Shown here piece by piece: positions 38,201-50,560 of a stretch of 64,000 bases of DNA. Position 1 is the stretch's first letter. Each line of letters starts with the position of its first letter. The notes beneath the pieces are model-generated. The model ran no database searches. It had not been told where the DNA came from and worked only from the letters and a program-made list of their open reading frames with translations. This DNA is from Nephrocerus scutellatus. Its lineage: Eukaryota > Arthropoda > Insecta > Diptera > Pipunculidae. The stretch spans positions 75,375,976 to 75,439,975 of the forward strand of contig OX352765.1 in NCBI GenBank assembly GCA_947095585.1, written 5' to 3'. Position numbers and translations under genes: made by a program.

Positions 38201-40420
38201 CTCCTTTTCGCAAGCTTTTTGTAGACGCATTTTGCGATAGTCAAATCGCTCCTTCCACTCGTTTAGCTCGTCTAGACCATGTGCTTCGACGCACTGATTG
38301 CCATAGTGGCAGGATTGTGACTCCAAGAAACTTTCGCATAAGCTATATAAGTCGAGGGTAAAGCCACGCGGTGGTGGTCGCCACTTCCAATCACGTCCTG
38401 TAAAAAATAACAGAGGGCGGACATCAGTAATCATTTTTGGTTTTACACAAATGGACATAAAAGTCAAGGTTTGTTTCATTTTTTTTTTAATTTCTACCTT
38501 AGATGAAATTAAATGACTTTATTTACTAATCGCGCATTAAGTAATAGGAGTTAGTTCAATTTAACTTTTATTACTTAATGCGCGATTAGTAAACACCAAT
38601 GAATATAAATACGATAGTCATGCGATAGTAGTTTTACTTAATTTAGTTAAGGAGAACTTGAAAAATAGCGCGCTGGTATGGAAATATTGGCCATGGTAAT
38701 CGATTTATAATTCGACAATGTGACTATGAAATATTTTATTTTTTTATAATGTACACACGCTCAAGCAGCAGCTGAGCACAGCGTGGTTGTTAGGAAATTA
38801 GGGAGAGGAAAAGATGAGTTCTCTATGCACATGTGTCTTAAATGACTGCAGATCAGACAAATGCAAAAACACAGAGTCGTCACAGAGAATTATTGTGCGT
38901 CTATTGTGCTCTAGAAGAAATAAGTTGGTAGTTGGTAAGTCCGAGGATAGGCCTAATGGTAGATCAGTGGGCTTGAGTTGAGGCACGAGTATTGCGGATG
39001 GGTTGGAGAATAGGCGGGATGGCATTTCTTGGATATTTCTTTTATACAGTGCTTGTGATGAGTGATACAATACATTTTATGCCGAAAATGTATACGCAAA
39101 AGGTTAGCATTTCAATTTTACAATAAACTTGCAGGTTAAATTTCAGAGTTTATAGACGACAATTGTACTTGTACGGTTCATATGTGCTGAAGTTTGGCGA
39201 GAAAGAACAGGGATTTCCTTCACGAATATTTTAAACTAAAAAAACTTTTCCACCTACATGAACAACGTCGGAAAATATATATATATATATTATTCATAAG
39301 TATCAAGTTAGTAATTTTTGTAGGCACCTACCTTCATCGGACATGATTACATTTTGGTGACTTTCCGTCTGGCAATGCTGTCGCAACTCATTTCGGCTTT
39401 GATAAGAAATTGCGCAATACGAGCATGTTACCCCAGAAGCGTCATTCTTTCCAGCCAATTTTAAGGCAGCCAACAAATCAGTTGTCTTTTGTATCACGGT
39501 ATTTGGTGTTCCACCATTGACATTGCTACTGCTGCTAGCTGTGCTGCTGTTGCTACTGTTGTTGTTGTTTGTCATCGGTGTTGTTGTCATTGCCGTTACT
39601 GTTCCATTATGACTTTGACTCTGATTGTTGTTCTCTCTTTTTTTTAGTCCCTTATTGCTTAACAATTTACTGTACTTGTCCAATGGCAAATTGTTTGTGG
39701 CCCAATGATCGAGTTTTGTATCTAATATTGACATTTCATCTTCCAGGCGTGACATAGATATTTTCTGATTTGTTTTATACCCATTGACCATTTGTATAAT
39801 AGATTTGTAACGTTCCAGCGTCTTCGAAATATCAGCAAAGTTCTGTTGCCCAGAGATTTCTGTAATCCATTCCCTTGTGGTTTGTTCAGCTTCCTGTGGG
39901 GCGAACAAACAAGTTTATTACGCTTAACATAAAAATATGTACAATGAATTAACTTACTGTGTATTTCTTTAGCTTGCACAATGAATGAATCAGCCATCTT
40001 CTGGTCCGCGAGACACTCGCCACGCAATCAGACTGCTCAGCAAGTAATGTCAGTACCTTACGTGCGTCAGCCAAGCAAATGTCGTATTTTGCCAGCTCTA
40101 GCAGGCATTCGCATCGTCCAAGAAGACATGCGATTTGTCGATCTTTCTGGGATCTTGTCGGAACTACACCGGTTCCTTGCCCTGTCGCCAACTGCATAAG
40201 AATCTGGTCGTATAAAGCGACGGCGCGCGACCAACTACGCCGACGCACCATATCGTGTGCTTGCATTTCCTTCTCAACCATTTTGATTGCGTCGATGGCG
40301 GCGGCCCAGGTGTAAGAAGCTCCTTTTAATGGAAAACTGTTTGTGTAGCCGAAGCTACTGAAGTTGCCGCTGGAGCCGCCGGTTACCCTACTGTCGTACT
40401 GTTGAATGGTGCTGTTTACG
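32266..40420 (-). CDS. HELZ: HELZ: superfamily 1 RNA helicase with CCCH and C2H2 zinc fingers
   Basis: Fly relative of human HELZ, a UPF1-like helicase tied to mRNA decay and translation. Exons (minus): 40420/40281-39958, 39893-39332, 38397-36515, 36440-33353, 33230-32266; all junctions are GT/AG and keep phase. From the ATG at 40281 the product is 2273 residues. Domains: helical N-terminus; C2H2 finger at about 264-287 (C-X2-C-X12-H-X5-H); WKWRPPPRG then a CCCH finger at 316-335 (C-X8-C-X5-C-X3-H); Walker A GPFGTGKT at about 848; DEAA at 973; [34 protein letters not shown]. From about 1340 it is Gln/Pro-rich, then His/Gln/Ser/Asn-rich, ending NGFYNYFQ like the vertebrate protein. The reading frame stays open 46 codons above the ATG to an acceptor at 40421, so the real start may lie in an unseen exon; the ATG does have a good CAAA context. 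Confidence 0.93.
38523..38592. repeat. Near-perfect hairpin in HELZ intron
   Basis: TTACTAATCGCGCATTAAGT (from about 38523) is mirrored by ACTTAATGCGCGATTAGTAA (to about 38591), arms of about 24 bp around a 22-bp loop. It may be a tiny inverted-repeat element. Confidence 0.8.
38738..39075 (-). mobile_element. LINE 3' fragment inside the HELZ intron
   Basis: A T-run at 38738-38745 and a 3' UTR with GAGCACAGCGTGG, then on the minus strand a broken C-terminus reading [14 protein letters not shown] and [16 protein letters not shown]. The same terminal block as the LINE at 30411-30776. It accounts for the unusual 934-bp length of this intron (38398-39331). Confidence 0.65.
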
Positions 40421-42930
40421 CTGTGGTTGCAAAATATGATAGGATAGCAAAAACTACTCCAATTAAAAAATTATTGTTCGCCGTTTGGTTGCCACAATTG
40501 TAAAACTGCAAACGATTAATAGAAAAAAGAAAGATAACATAGTGAATCATTTAACAAACATTTTCTTTTATTAATTTTTTATTTGAAAAGTCATAATATG
40601 CATTACTATAATATATTACGCTGAAAAGGCAATTTTACTGTTGGCATGAGGTAGGCTCAATGAACGTTCTACGAATCTATACAGCATTGTACAGAGATGA
40701 CCGAGAACACAACTAATTTCTAAGCCAATTTCTTTTCAACTCGCACACACCTATACACACTTATTATGTTTTTGTTGTTTGCAACCATTTTTCAATTTTT
40801 GCAGTAATTCTCATTATGAAATCGTAAAAATAATTATAATAAAAAGTGCGAAGAACGGATAATAGTCTGCGATGAAAGAAAGGAATCAAGGCTCTAAAGG
40901 GCGCAGTGCGTCTCGTACGTCTTTGGCGATGATAAACACCCGAGCAGCAGGAAAATACCGAATCTGAGGAGGTTAGGGTGTTTTATTCATTTTAGGAAAT
41001 AAGAAAACTTTCGAAAGAATCATTTTAATATAAATCGGTCACTTATTTGGATAATTTTTTGGTGTTGTATTGTAGATTGGATGTTTTTCTTTATTACTTT
41101 TTTTTCCACTTGTACAGAATTGTACAACCCTGCCTGAAGTCTTCGCCACAGCCAGTAGCACATAAGCACAATACAGCTGTCATTCGGAAATGGCAAATAT
41201 GTACTACCTTTTTGTTTTTGCCTTTTTTTTTCTGAACCCGTTTTTCTGTTGCGATTGAGCGATTTATTTTTGGGAAACCGCTCAGTAATTCCATGAAATG
41301 CACTTACCGGAATTTCAAGATGACGATTTAAAACAAAAAGAAAAATCACTAAACTTTATGGAAGGTTCTATTATTCACATTTTTTCGACGCAAGTAGATC
41401 AACTTGAAAATAATGAAAGAAAGAACGACGGATAAAAGAATTGACAAGTAGATGTGTTCACTGTGTTTATTTCCGTGCAGTGCGATGTGACTTCGTTGCG
41501 CTTTGCACAACGATTGAGTTGCAGTCAGAACAACGAGCAAAATTTATAGAAATATTTTACTGAAGGAGCTGAAGAAAGTTATCGTTAATCTATTTTTAAA
41601 TACCACATTTAATTAATATCCACTCAGGAATCTGCTACCTGTGTGCTTATCACAGTACCTTTTAATCTACCTGGGTTTTTATAACAGCGCAAGTAGAGTC
41701 TGCAATTAAGATAATCTTTAATGTAGACTATTCTCAACTTTTACACTCTGCATTCGCTGGATGCAATTTTTAATATACATTTGGTGGTTGTTGTCTCCTC
41801 ATAATAAAACTATTATAATATTTACCTACACTGTTTGTTTCTGATAAATAATTTTAAAAAAAATTGTATTGAAGTGTCGTAACTAATATCTTACCCGTCT
41901 TTTACTCTCTTTTACATAGTAAAAGGAAGTATAGTAATCACGAAATGTTTTGCAGTTTTACCCATATCTACTGAGTTAGCGAAAATATCACACACTGTGA
42001 GTCTGCGTCCACTTAACAGCCCAAATGGCTGAATTGTTGGAGATAAAAATTCATATTCAAGCTTTTTACTTAAATCTATATGTCCCAGTTGATTTTGGCG
42101 GAAATCGACCAGCCGGAAGTGGTGGTTTAATTGAACAGTTTTTCAAGTTTTTGCAAATATCTTAAAAAGTATAGCACTTATGAAAAATATGTTGAGTGCA
42201 AAAGAAAGTGCGTGTCGCCTCCGACGCGCGACTGGAGCTTACTCCTTAAGTATCACGTCACTAATTACGTCATAGCAAGCTGAGCGCTAACCAATGGTTT
42301 TAAAACAATTCTCATCAAATTCTGACGAGTAAAAGCCGATATACCTATACCAGTTCCACTTTTCCATGCATTACATGCGCCACACAAGACACGCGACAAG
42401 CGTCAAATAACGAATATGAAAAATGCTGTGCGAGATGTTGCTGCTCACAAAATTTCAGTTCTCCCTTGTAAAAAGTTGAAAACTAACGACTTAACCTTTT
42501 GTTAACGTTTGATTTGTTAGCACTCTTCTCTGAAGTAAAAAATACTCTTGTTTCCCTTTCAGTATATTTTTGAAAAATCTAGATTTTTTGGAAGACGCTC
42601 TTTTTTTCCATACAACTACAAAATCCATTCGTACGAAAAAAAACTAACAGCTTGACTTGGCCAATAAAACAAAAGCGTTTATAAAATATTTTATTTTCTC
42701 TTTATAATTGCCAAAACAATACCCGAAACCATACCCAAGGTATTGCTTTTAAAGATCCAGAGTTTTCATGGTTTTTGTGGTGGACGGTTGGCAAATTGAA
42801 CGAAAATGTACAAACCTTTGCTTGCAATCGTCGTCATATGTAACATTTGTTGCATACTGAAGTACCGAAGAACGCGATATAAAATGTTGTTTCGCTCCAA
42901 CTTATGCCTACTTAGATTTGCAGGGTATTG
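40421..42930. other. Upstream of HELZ, no gene identified
   Basis: May contain a HELZ 5' exon and promoter, but I could not choose one. Open frames at 41020-41349 and 41349-41540 have no recognisable motif. 42018-42215 is the partner of the 19050-19260 repeat; 42360-42430 relates to 18387-18520. Confidence 0.45.
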
Positions 42931-42934
42931 TTAA

Positions 42935-43459
42935 GACTTCTCTCTCGTGGTTTTCGTTTGACGTTATATTTGCAAACTGTACCCGGGGTTTTATTTTACG
43001 TTTTATTTGCAAAGTTTTGTAACCAACACTGTAACTTTGCTATCCGTCGGCAATAGACGGGTATGGTTTCGTTTGCTCAGCAAGATGGTGAAGAGAGAGC
43101 AAGCAGACTAATTTCTCAGTTTGTTTTCGACATTTTGGTTGGTTTTGGTTTGGCGTTCTTTTTGCAAAGCATTCACCACGAAAACGATGAAAATTGTTTT
43201 ACTTCGACAGCTTACCCGTGCATTTGGTTTCGGGTATGGTTTGAGCAACTCGTAAGAGGTATTAGGCTCATCGAAATCGAAAAATATTATTTCAGAAATT
43301 TGTTTTGCTTGCTTTCTTCGCCATCTTGTTAAGTAAGCGTCGATTTCCTACGGGTAGTAAAGTTGCAGTGAATGCTTTGCAAAAGCAATAGCAAATTACA
43401 GCGTACCTCGGATAGAGTTTGCAAATTAAACGTCAAACTTAAACCACGAGAGAGAAGTC
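42935..43459. mobile_element. 525-bp long-TIR miniature element with TAA duplications
   Basis: Ends GACTTCTCTCTCGTGGTTTT and, inverted, GACTTCTCTCTCGTGGTTTA; the inverted similarity runs on for about 150 bp (GTTTGACGTT, TTTGCAAACT, GCAAGATGG). TAA is at 42932-42934 and 43460-43462. A 89-codon open frame inside (43063-43332) is not a gene. Confidence 0.82.
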
Positions 43460-43462
43460 TAA

Positions 43463-44780
43463 GCTCTATACATCAAATGAAAAGACACATATTTAAGACA
43501 TACATATGTTTTTTAATTATGCTAAATTTTTTTTGGCGCACACGAAAGGTTTGTTATGTTCATCAATAGATGTGTGAGTTAAGTTAGTTGAAACTTATTT
43601 TACATCGCTCAACATAAAAAACATAGCTTAGCTCAAGTGTGCAATGATGAAGTATTTAGAAAAACATCGCATAGCTTAGTTGAAATTTAAAACGGGCCTT
43701 ATAGTCTTTACTACAACTATAACTTAGGTCGGTCCGAATCGGCAGACGTGGCTACATTTGTATCGTTGTAGTCGCGGTTAAAACCACTGATATTCAAGAT
43801 TATGCTATATATGATTACAAATTTGTGCCGCGTCTAAAATTAAATTGTTCAGTTGACAAGTAGCGGTACCAACATACAATCTATTCTCTATCAAATGTTG
43901 CCAAATCGTTTGCAAATTCGCATACATGATATGAAACATTACGAAATTAATGTTCACCTGTTTTTAAAAATTAACTCGAATTTATTCTTGTATTTGTTAT
44001 TCAATTGTGGATAAACATTTGAGTCAATAATTACTGTTCCGTTCAAATTTATTTCATGCCATTCCGTGACCTTCTGATAATGGGTTATCCTCATATCCCA
44101 TGAACTAATTAATTTTTAATTATGCGTAAGCCAGATCAACAACTCTATTACCTTGCTACACAGACATATATTGCATGTGCATAGTGTCATTTATTTTATT
44201 ACTCGCCGTTGCGTGATAGAAGAAGTAATCAGGTAGATTTTGCAACTGCTGCAGGGTCACAGAAGCAAAACACTTTTATCCTTACACCTAAAAGAATATA
44301 TAAATTCAATGTTAATTTTGACATTACAAAAACCGACATGTATTGCTGCGAATGACTTGTAAATTCTTTAAATTGCTTCAGGGATTATAAAGAAGTTAAT
44401 GACTGATAATTATTGTTTTAGAATTCTTATACTTTCATTAGAATAAACTCTATCAGAGGGCTTTATCCCGTTTAATAAATAAAAGAAGCCGGGAAAACTA
44501 ATACTAAATGTTTAAAAACGGCTAATGAATAGAAATCTATGTATTCCAAAAATCTATTCGAAAGAATTTTGATGCAGTGAATTTAACTCTGTCAAAACCA
44601 TCAAATCTGATTCAGGAATTTCGATTAGCGGAATTTGTATAAAATTACAAGAACATTCTACGTCCATGTAGGACGAGTTGAATAATTTAAGAGTACCGTG
44701 CTGCCGTCATAAGTCATTCGTTTGTTGTAAAAAATGTTATTAGTATTATAAAATGGTAATGTTTTAATTAATATATGTAT
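43463..44780. other. AT-rich intergenic stretch
   Basis: No gene, RNA or clear repeat identified. Confidence 0.5.
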
Positions 44781-45028
44781 AGGGTGTCCCAACAAGAGCG
44801 CCGGATTTAAATTTGCCGCATTTTTGTTAATACGTTGTTCAGTGATTTTTTGACATTTGTCACTTACAGACCATGCGATTTAAGAATATGAAGAATGTTT
44901 GCTTAGTTCAAAAATAAATGTGTTTTTTCTTTAAAATTTATATACATACAAAAATTTGATTTGAATAATTTTGTATACAACGTACCTCGGGTAGAGTATG
45001 CTTTCCGACGGTCTTGTTGGGACACCCT
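44781..45028. mobile_element. Mariner-type miniature element, 248 bp
   Basis: Perfect 17-bp inverted ends AGGGTGTCCCAACAAGA with TA on both sides. No coding sequence. Confidence 0.8.
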
Positions 45029-45414
45029 TTATAATGCTAATACATTTTTTGCGAATAAGTATGTAGTTTTGATGAATAAAAATCCCAAATCACAGTTGTA
45101 ATAAGTTTTATGAAATATGGTAGGTAGCTATAAATGGTTTGTCACTATGGTAATTCAGATAGTAATAATTTCAGCACCATCTATGTTTTCATTGTTCAAC
45201 CAAAAATACATATTAGAGATTCAAACCATTTATCTACAGGAACAGGAACAGGAAACAGGAAAATAAAAATCTTCGGTGAGGTCCATGTTGTACGCCAGAA
45301 TTAAAATTAAGCTAGAATCAAGACTTGCTACAGCGGCGGTAAAAAACACATCCCATAAAGTTAACACTAAAATTGTATGATATTTGATGGGTTCTTCTAT
45401 CTATCTGTCTATAT

Positions 45415-46636
45415 ACAGCGGTGTCCAAAAAGCACCATCTATATATACCCATATAGTACAACACAATTTTAACTTTTTTTTTTGTTGCAGAGTAGATATG
45501 TCCACCCGACTTACTTTGGAAGAAAGAAGGATGGTAGCAGCTTGGATAGAAGTGTTTGGATCACCCTAAATAGTAAGAAACAAATTTCAGGAATGCTTTC
45601 ATAAGGATTCTCCAAGCCGTTTGACTGCATGAGAAATTTCTGCGTACCGGGTCTGCAACCAATGACTGTAAAGGAAAGAGTGGTCGTCTATGACTAGTCT
45701 TGGGTAACTCATACATGAGTTGGTACAAATGTCCCATACAATGAGTTGAGATGTCACAACACCTCAAAATTTTGTTTTGTACCAACTCATTTGTAGTAGG
45801 ACGTAAGAGGTACCTCAATTTATGTCCCAGCTACACAATAACACAATACACAACTCACACCTCATTTGAGAGACTACAATCGTATTATACTAATGCATTT
45901 GATGCAAATTCAACACACCTCAATGTGAAAACGAAAGGGACAGTCTTGTCTGTTGTGTTGTATTTGCATTTCGTGTTGAATGTGCCCGAAATTATGTTCA
46001 ATTGTATCTCTCTCTAGCTGTAGAGTATAGTCCCTATATTCTATATGGATGATCAATGAACATCTAGTTATAAGCAGAAAATATACTTAATCCTTAAGAA
46101 CTGAATGCATTGGTTCTAATTTCAGATTGGTGCATTCTGAATAGAACCACTAGTTCAAGGCATATTACACTCCTCATTTGAGACAAATTCAACACACCTC
46201 AAATGAGGCAAATTCTCATACCTCATATGAGGCATATTTTACACACCTCAATTGAGGTGGTACAATGTCCCAATACATTTTTGAAAATGAGTTACTCATA
46301 CAAACTCATTTTAAAATCGTGTCCTACCCAACACTATCTATGACTCAATGGGATTTCTGGTTACGGGGACGTGTGAATGCTACAATACCTAATGACATTA
46401 ATGACGTTAAAGTAAGCATAACAACAGTTGTCTGCTCTGTACCTACGGAATTGTGTGAACGAGCTATGGCCAGTATGGTGAAATGAGTTCGGACATGGAT
46501 AGAGAACCAAGAAGTACAGGTCGAAGAGTGTAATAGCCTCATTTGGACTTCTGTACATAGTGTGTGCTATTGTTAATAAAATAAATAAATAAAAGTCAAT
46601 CCCATACAAGTGGTAATAGCTTTTTGGATATAAAAT
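45415..46636 (+). mobile_element. Mariner-like remnant split by a hAT element
   Basis: Left end GGTGTCCAAAAAGCACC (45419-45435) and an inverted TATCCAAAAAGC at about 46618-46631 suggest short terminal repeats. The left piece (from 45499) starts MSTRLTLEERRMVAAWIEVF, a transposase N-terminus. The right piece (46338-46560) has TQWDFWLRGRVNATIPNDIN and CERAMASMVK, resembling the third-Asp region and C-terminus, though the expected Asp motif is altered. Most of the middle is deleted. Confidence 0.6.
45695..46336. mobile_element. Non-autonomous hAT element, 642 bp, perfect 8-bp duplication
   Basis: TCTATGAC flanks both sides (45687-45694, 46337-46344). Ends are TAGTCTTGGGTA and, inverted, TAGTGTTGGGTA, typical of hAT. 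Inside are many TGAGTT/ACCTCA words (for example 46190-46260: ACACACCTCAAATGAGG). Confidence 0.88.
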
Positions 46637-46739
46637 AGAGAGTTTGTGCTTATCTAACCTTGGAACGCGTTAATTCATTTCAAACAAACTAAGTATACAT
46701 ATTACTTGCAAACTGCAATTCAACATAGAAGGTGGAGGG

Positions 46740-47390
46740 TAACACCTTTATGGGGTTGGGGGTGGGGTGGCAGCCAATATTAGTGTCGAACCCATAGTTT
46801 TCGGTGACGTCGTCATGAATAGTACTGGAAAGAATGGTGATGGGTGATCCGGTGTTGTTGGAGGGTGGGGCCTTCCGATGTTCAGGGTAGGGAAGATGAA
46901 TAGTAGTAGTAGGACACCTCTAGTGTGGTGGGTTGTTTGTTGGGTGGAGTAGCGTTTTGGTGGTCGAATGGTGAGAGGTGGGGAGGTGGGTGGACGATAT
47001 AAGAGGCAATTCCACAATTTTCAGAGTCGCTAAAATGAATAGTGTTGGTAGGATACCATTAGGGGTGACCGATGTTAGTGTCGGTTCTACAGTTTTCGGG
47101 GTAGCTGAGGTGAATACTGATGGTAAGACCCATAGATGGAGAGAGTCGATTAGTGTGGAGTTTTGTAGGGGCGTCCGATATTAGTGTCGATTTCATAGCT
47201 TTCTCGGGATCTCTACAGATAAATAGTGATGGGAAAACACCTCTAGTTGGAGGGCGTCCACAAAAAGCGTGGGGGATGGACGATATTAGTGTCGATCCTA
47301 TAGTTTTCGGTATCGCTGAGATAAATAGTGATGGTAAGTCACCGCTTTGGTAGGTGGTCAGTGTAGGGAGGGGGGGGGGGGTGAGGGCGA
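46740..47390. repeat. G-rich degenerate minisatellite, unit about 105 bp
   Basis: Words GATATTAGTGTCGAT, ATAGTTTTCGG and GATAAATAGTGATGG recur with starts near 46793, 47017, 47091, 47196 and 47301. A G-run at 47371-47383 follows. Confidence 0.7.
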
Positions 47391-47445
47391 TATTAATTTC
47401 AAATCTTACAACTGGGTAAATCCGGGCACTCAGCTTGTACGTTAT

Positions 47446-47500
47446 AATAGTATATTACATAACGAGCTAGAAAAGTGGACGTCATCTTGTGAGTGAGCAG
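47446..47500. repeat. Partner of the 5379 dispersed repeat
   Basis: ATAGTATATTACATAACGAG followed by AAAAGTGGA mirrors 5379-5415. Confidence 0.5.
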
Positions 47501-47865
47501 CTTGAAGCACGAAGTGGTAGCCGGGAATTTGTGTGTAGGTATCCATTACACAGCAACAAGCCAGAAAAAATAAATGTATGTAGGGAGTCCATAAAAGCAG
47601 TCAACATCAATTAGAGAAGCTTTTATGTTGATTGTATTGATTGTTCCAATGTACCATTAAATGCAACCAAATACTAGTATGATCGTGCTCTAAGTGCTCA
47701 GAATAAAATGATCTGAGCATTTTCAATTTTAACATCTGATGTCAAATGTCTGTTTTGATGATTTTCTCCTACAATAAAAAAAAGGCCCAGGATCGAGGGG
47801 GTCCCATATCAATTTCTGCGATTGGAGAATTTAGATGAAAAATTTCAATTTTTATGGGTTGTTTT

Positions 47866-48453
47866 TTTTAAATTCTCTATATTAACTTCGCGTGCCTGGG
47901 GTCTCTAAATTTTTTACAAAAAGTGTCGTGTCCATCGGAGATACACACGTATATAAAATTTGATGAAAATTGAAATTTTGCACATATGTGTATTTCCGGA
48001 GACAACACTTTCAATTAAAATTTGGAGCCCCATGACCCCGTAGCCCGGGGTCCATAGGAGATACACATGTGTATAAAATTTAAAGAAAATCGGGTTAATT
48101 TTTAAAAATTTTATATATAGATATTTAACAATCTAAACCTAGTACATACTAAATGTTAGAAAAAAACACAGGAGGTAGATATATCTTAAAATATTAGAAA
48201 ATTAGAAAAATAGAAAAAATTGGGAAAATTATGAAAATTTTTAAAATGTTTGAACCCCTCGGCCCTGAGGCCCCAAATTTAAATAGAAAGTGTTGTCTCC
48301 GGAAATACACATTTGTGCAAAATTTCAATAAAACCGGGCTTTGGGAAGCGGGTTAAAAATTGATCGCAAGATTCCACGACAAACTGACCGACCGACCGAC
48401 CGACAACCGGACGTGCCACGGGCAAGCGAAGTTAATATAGAGAATTTAATAAA
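47866..48453 (+). mobile_element. TIR-bounded minisatellite element
   Basis: Inverted ends TTAAATTCTCTATATTAACT (continuing TCGCGTGCC) and GGCAAGCGAAGTTAATATAG. Inside are three or four decayed units of about 130 bp with GGAGATACACATGTGTATAA, AAATTTGAAGAAAAT and CCCCGAGG-type blocks, then a GACCGACCGACC run. No open frame. The same units, with the right end GGGCACGCGAAGTTAATAAA, form 56.8-57.76 kb. Confidence 0.65.
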
Positions 48454-49330
48454 CTATACATATGCAATCATGTACTTTCACAAAAACCGGGCAAACCGGT
48501 TTGACTACATTTTTGACCAGTACATAATGATTTAATTTTACAAGCGGTTACATTTCAAATAATCTAGTAAATCTTGCAGCCTAAAAGTATGCTATTCAAA
48601 AGTGCTTAATTCGAATTCAGTGCATATTTTTAGTATTCAGTATGTATATTGCGATTTATCTTTGGTTTCGAATCCCATTATCTGCCCTTCTAACTACTTT
48701 TCGTAAAAATATACTCCTGAAACCCGAAAGGGTGTAAAAGAGACATTCTTTTCAAACAATTTGGAGTTTGTTCAAATGCATCGAAAACTTTAGCGCATGG
48801 TTGACGCAATGAGAAATAGATGGATTCAAAAGGCTTCACGTGACTTTTTTACAATCCACAATGCTCGCAAAAACATTTTTAGTAACACGTGCTAGCTAGT
48901 TTCGGAATTGGCTGTCACTTACGTGTTCGTCACAAGCTTTCACAGGAAAAGCTTTGTTACAATGTGTTGTTGGTCGGGAGGGGGGAGGGGGGGGGGGAAT
49001 GTTAACTTTGGTACCCTTTGCCAGAAAGCACAATTGATGGAAGGTGAAAAAATTACAAAACAAATTCAAAATCACAATGCATCACAAAAAACCAGTTTTA
49101 TTATCGTATAAAGAACAGCTTACAAATAAAATACTAAATTAGCAATTCAAACATAAATTGTTTGTATAAAAACGTCGACATTTTGACTACGCAATTGCAT
49201 TTAGCAATTACTTATTGCTGTTCATCTTTTGTGATTTTAGTTTCATTTGAGTTCAATGTTACAATTGAATTCTGTTTTTCAAATATAGTGGTGCCAGTGT
49301 TATTATCCACCATATCCACCTAACCACCCA
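48454..49330. other. Intergenic stretch
   Basis: Contains a G-run at about 48977-48998. Nothing else assigned. Confidence 0.45.
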
Positions 49331-50081
49331 ACCAGACCCACCCGTTCGGCTTTAACCGGCTGTGTACATCCACCTCTCAGCGAAGCTTTGCAACCGCCAT
49401 GCGAGTCCGATTACAATAAAATAATCTAATGTTGTCTGTTGATTCTTTAGTTATAGTTGGGTTGCCGTCGCGTCAACGTGAAGTAGTCGAACTGCTGCTT
49501 CTGGAACAAGTACTCGTAAATTAACTGCTAGTCTTCTCTTCTTGTGATTGTAATGCTTTTAGATCTGTAGCACCATACAGCAGCTAGCTAACTAGATACT
49601 TAGCTGAACGGTCATTTTAATTGTGATTCTAAATCTGCCGAGAGTGAGTTATTGTGATTTATGTGAGCCAAGCCGAGCAGAGATTAATCACAGACACGAA
49701 AGTCAGCGCGGATATGAAATCCTCGTGAAGTCGTCCTTGGTCCCAGTCTCTGTTTAATGAAAATTATTTTCGTATTTTTTGTATTCTCGTGCCGTGCATT
49801 TGAAAATTTATATTACGTGGATTACGTTACAATTACAGCCAGCCGACAAGTTCTTGTATAGTTCAGTAGTGGTGACGGCATCATCAGCGTTGGCACAAGG
49901 AGCAAAGTGATTTATACGCGTCCTGATTTGTGATTTTGAGTTTGTAAAAATTGTACTCTGGGCAGAACAGTTGCACCATAACAACCACTACTGCAGGAAT
50001 CTTCGTATTGGCCATTCATCTTCCTTAGTCCGTGCTATCGTGTATAGGCACAATCATAGCCTCACAGGTGTGTAGGTGTAG
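49331..50081 (+). other. Possible non-coding first exon and promoter, + strand
   Basis: This stretch is less AT-rich, not repetitive and has no long open frame. It contains TTCAGTAGTGG (initiator-like, about 49862) and ends in TAGCG followed by a GTAAGTC donor at 50082. It would suit the 5' UTR of a gene continuing past the window. No transcript evidence. Confidence 0.3.
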
Positions 50082-50493
50082 CGGTAAGTCAATTGAAGGA
50101 TTATTGGCAGTGTTGTAGGAATTTTAAAGGACAATTCGATTAGTGGAGATTGGTTGCTGTGGCTCTTAATCAAATTGCAATTGCAGCTGTGAAAAGTGCA
50201 GTAGAACCTTTCTGTGTTTGTGCTGCTCACTTGGCCTCTTTATAGCAGGAAGTGAGCAGCGAGAAACGAATCGACTTAATTTATTTAAAAAGGACACGTT
50301 GTAACTATGGCACTAACACTGACGTGCCACAGTAGTTTCGATGTAAATTAACAAAAATCAACAAACTAAGTAGGATTTTAAATTGCGAAACAAGTTTACT
50401 TGTTGAAAATGTTTTCATTTCGTAGCCATATTCAGTTTATAAAATTAACCGATTCAAATTGTGTGCAATAAAACATCGCGAAATTTCTGATCA

Positions 50494-50560
50494 AACAATC
50501 ATCATCATCCTATTTGGCCCGGGCAGCACAGGGGCATCCGGTCCTGGCCACCCGCTGATC
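50494..50560 (-). mobile_element. RTE-like 3' tail, minus strand
   Basis: The minus strand reads GGCCAGGACCGGATG, then GGCCAAATAGGATGATGATG, like the 63360-63412 end. No body. Confidence 0.45.

Noticed and set aside
43063..43332. 89-codon + frame with an ATG
   Set aside because: Lies wholly inside the TAA-flanked palindromic element and has no recognised motif.
50221..50260. Hairpin GCTGCTCACTT / AAGTGAGCAGC as a microRNA
   Set aside because: Arms of 11 bp are too short for a microRNA precursor.
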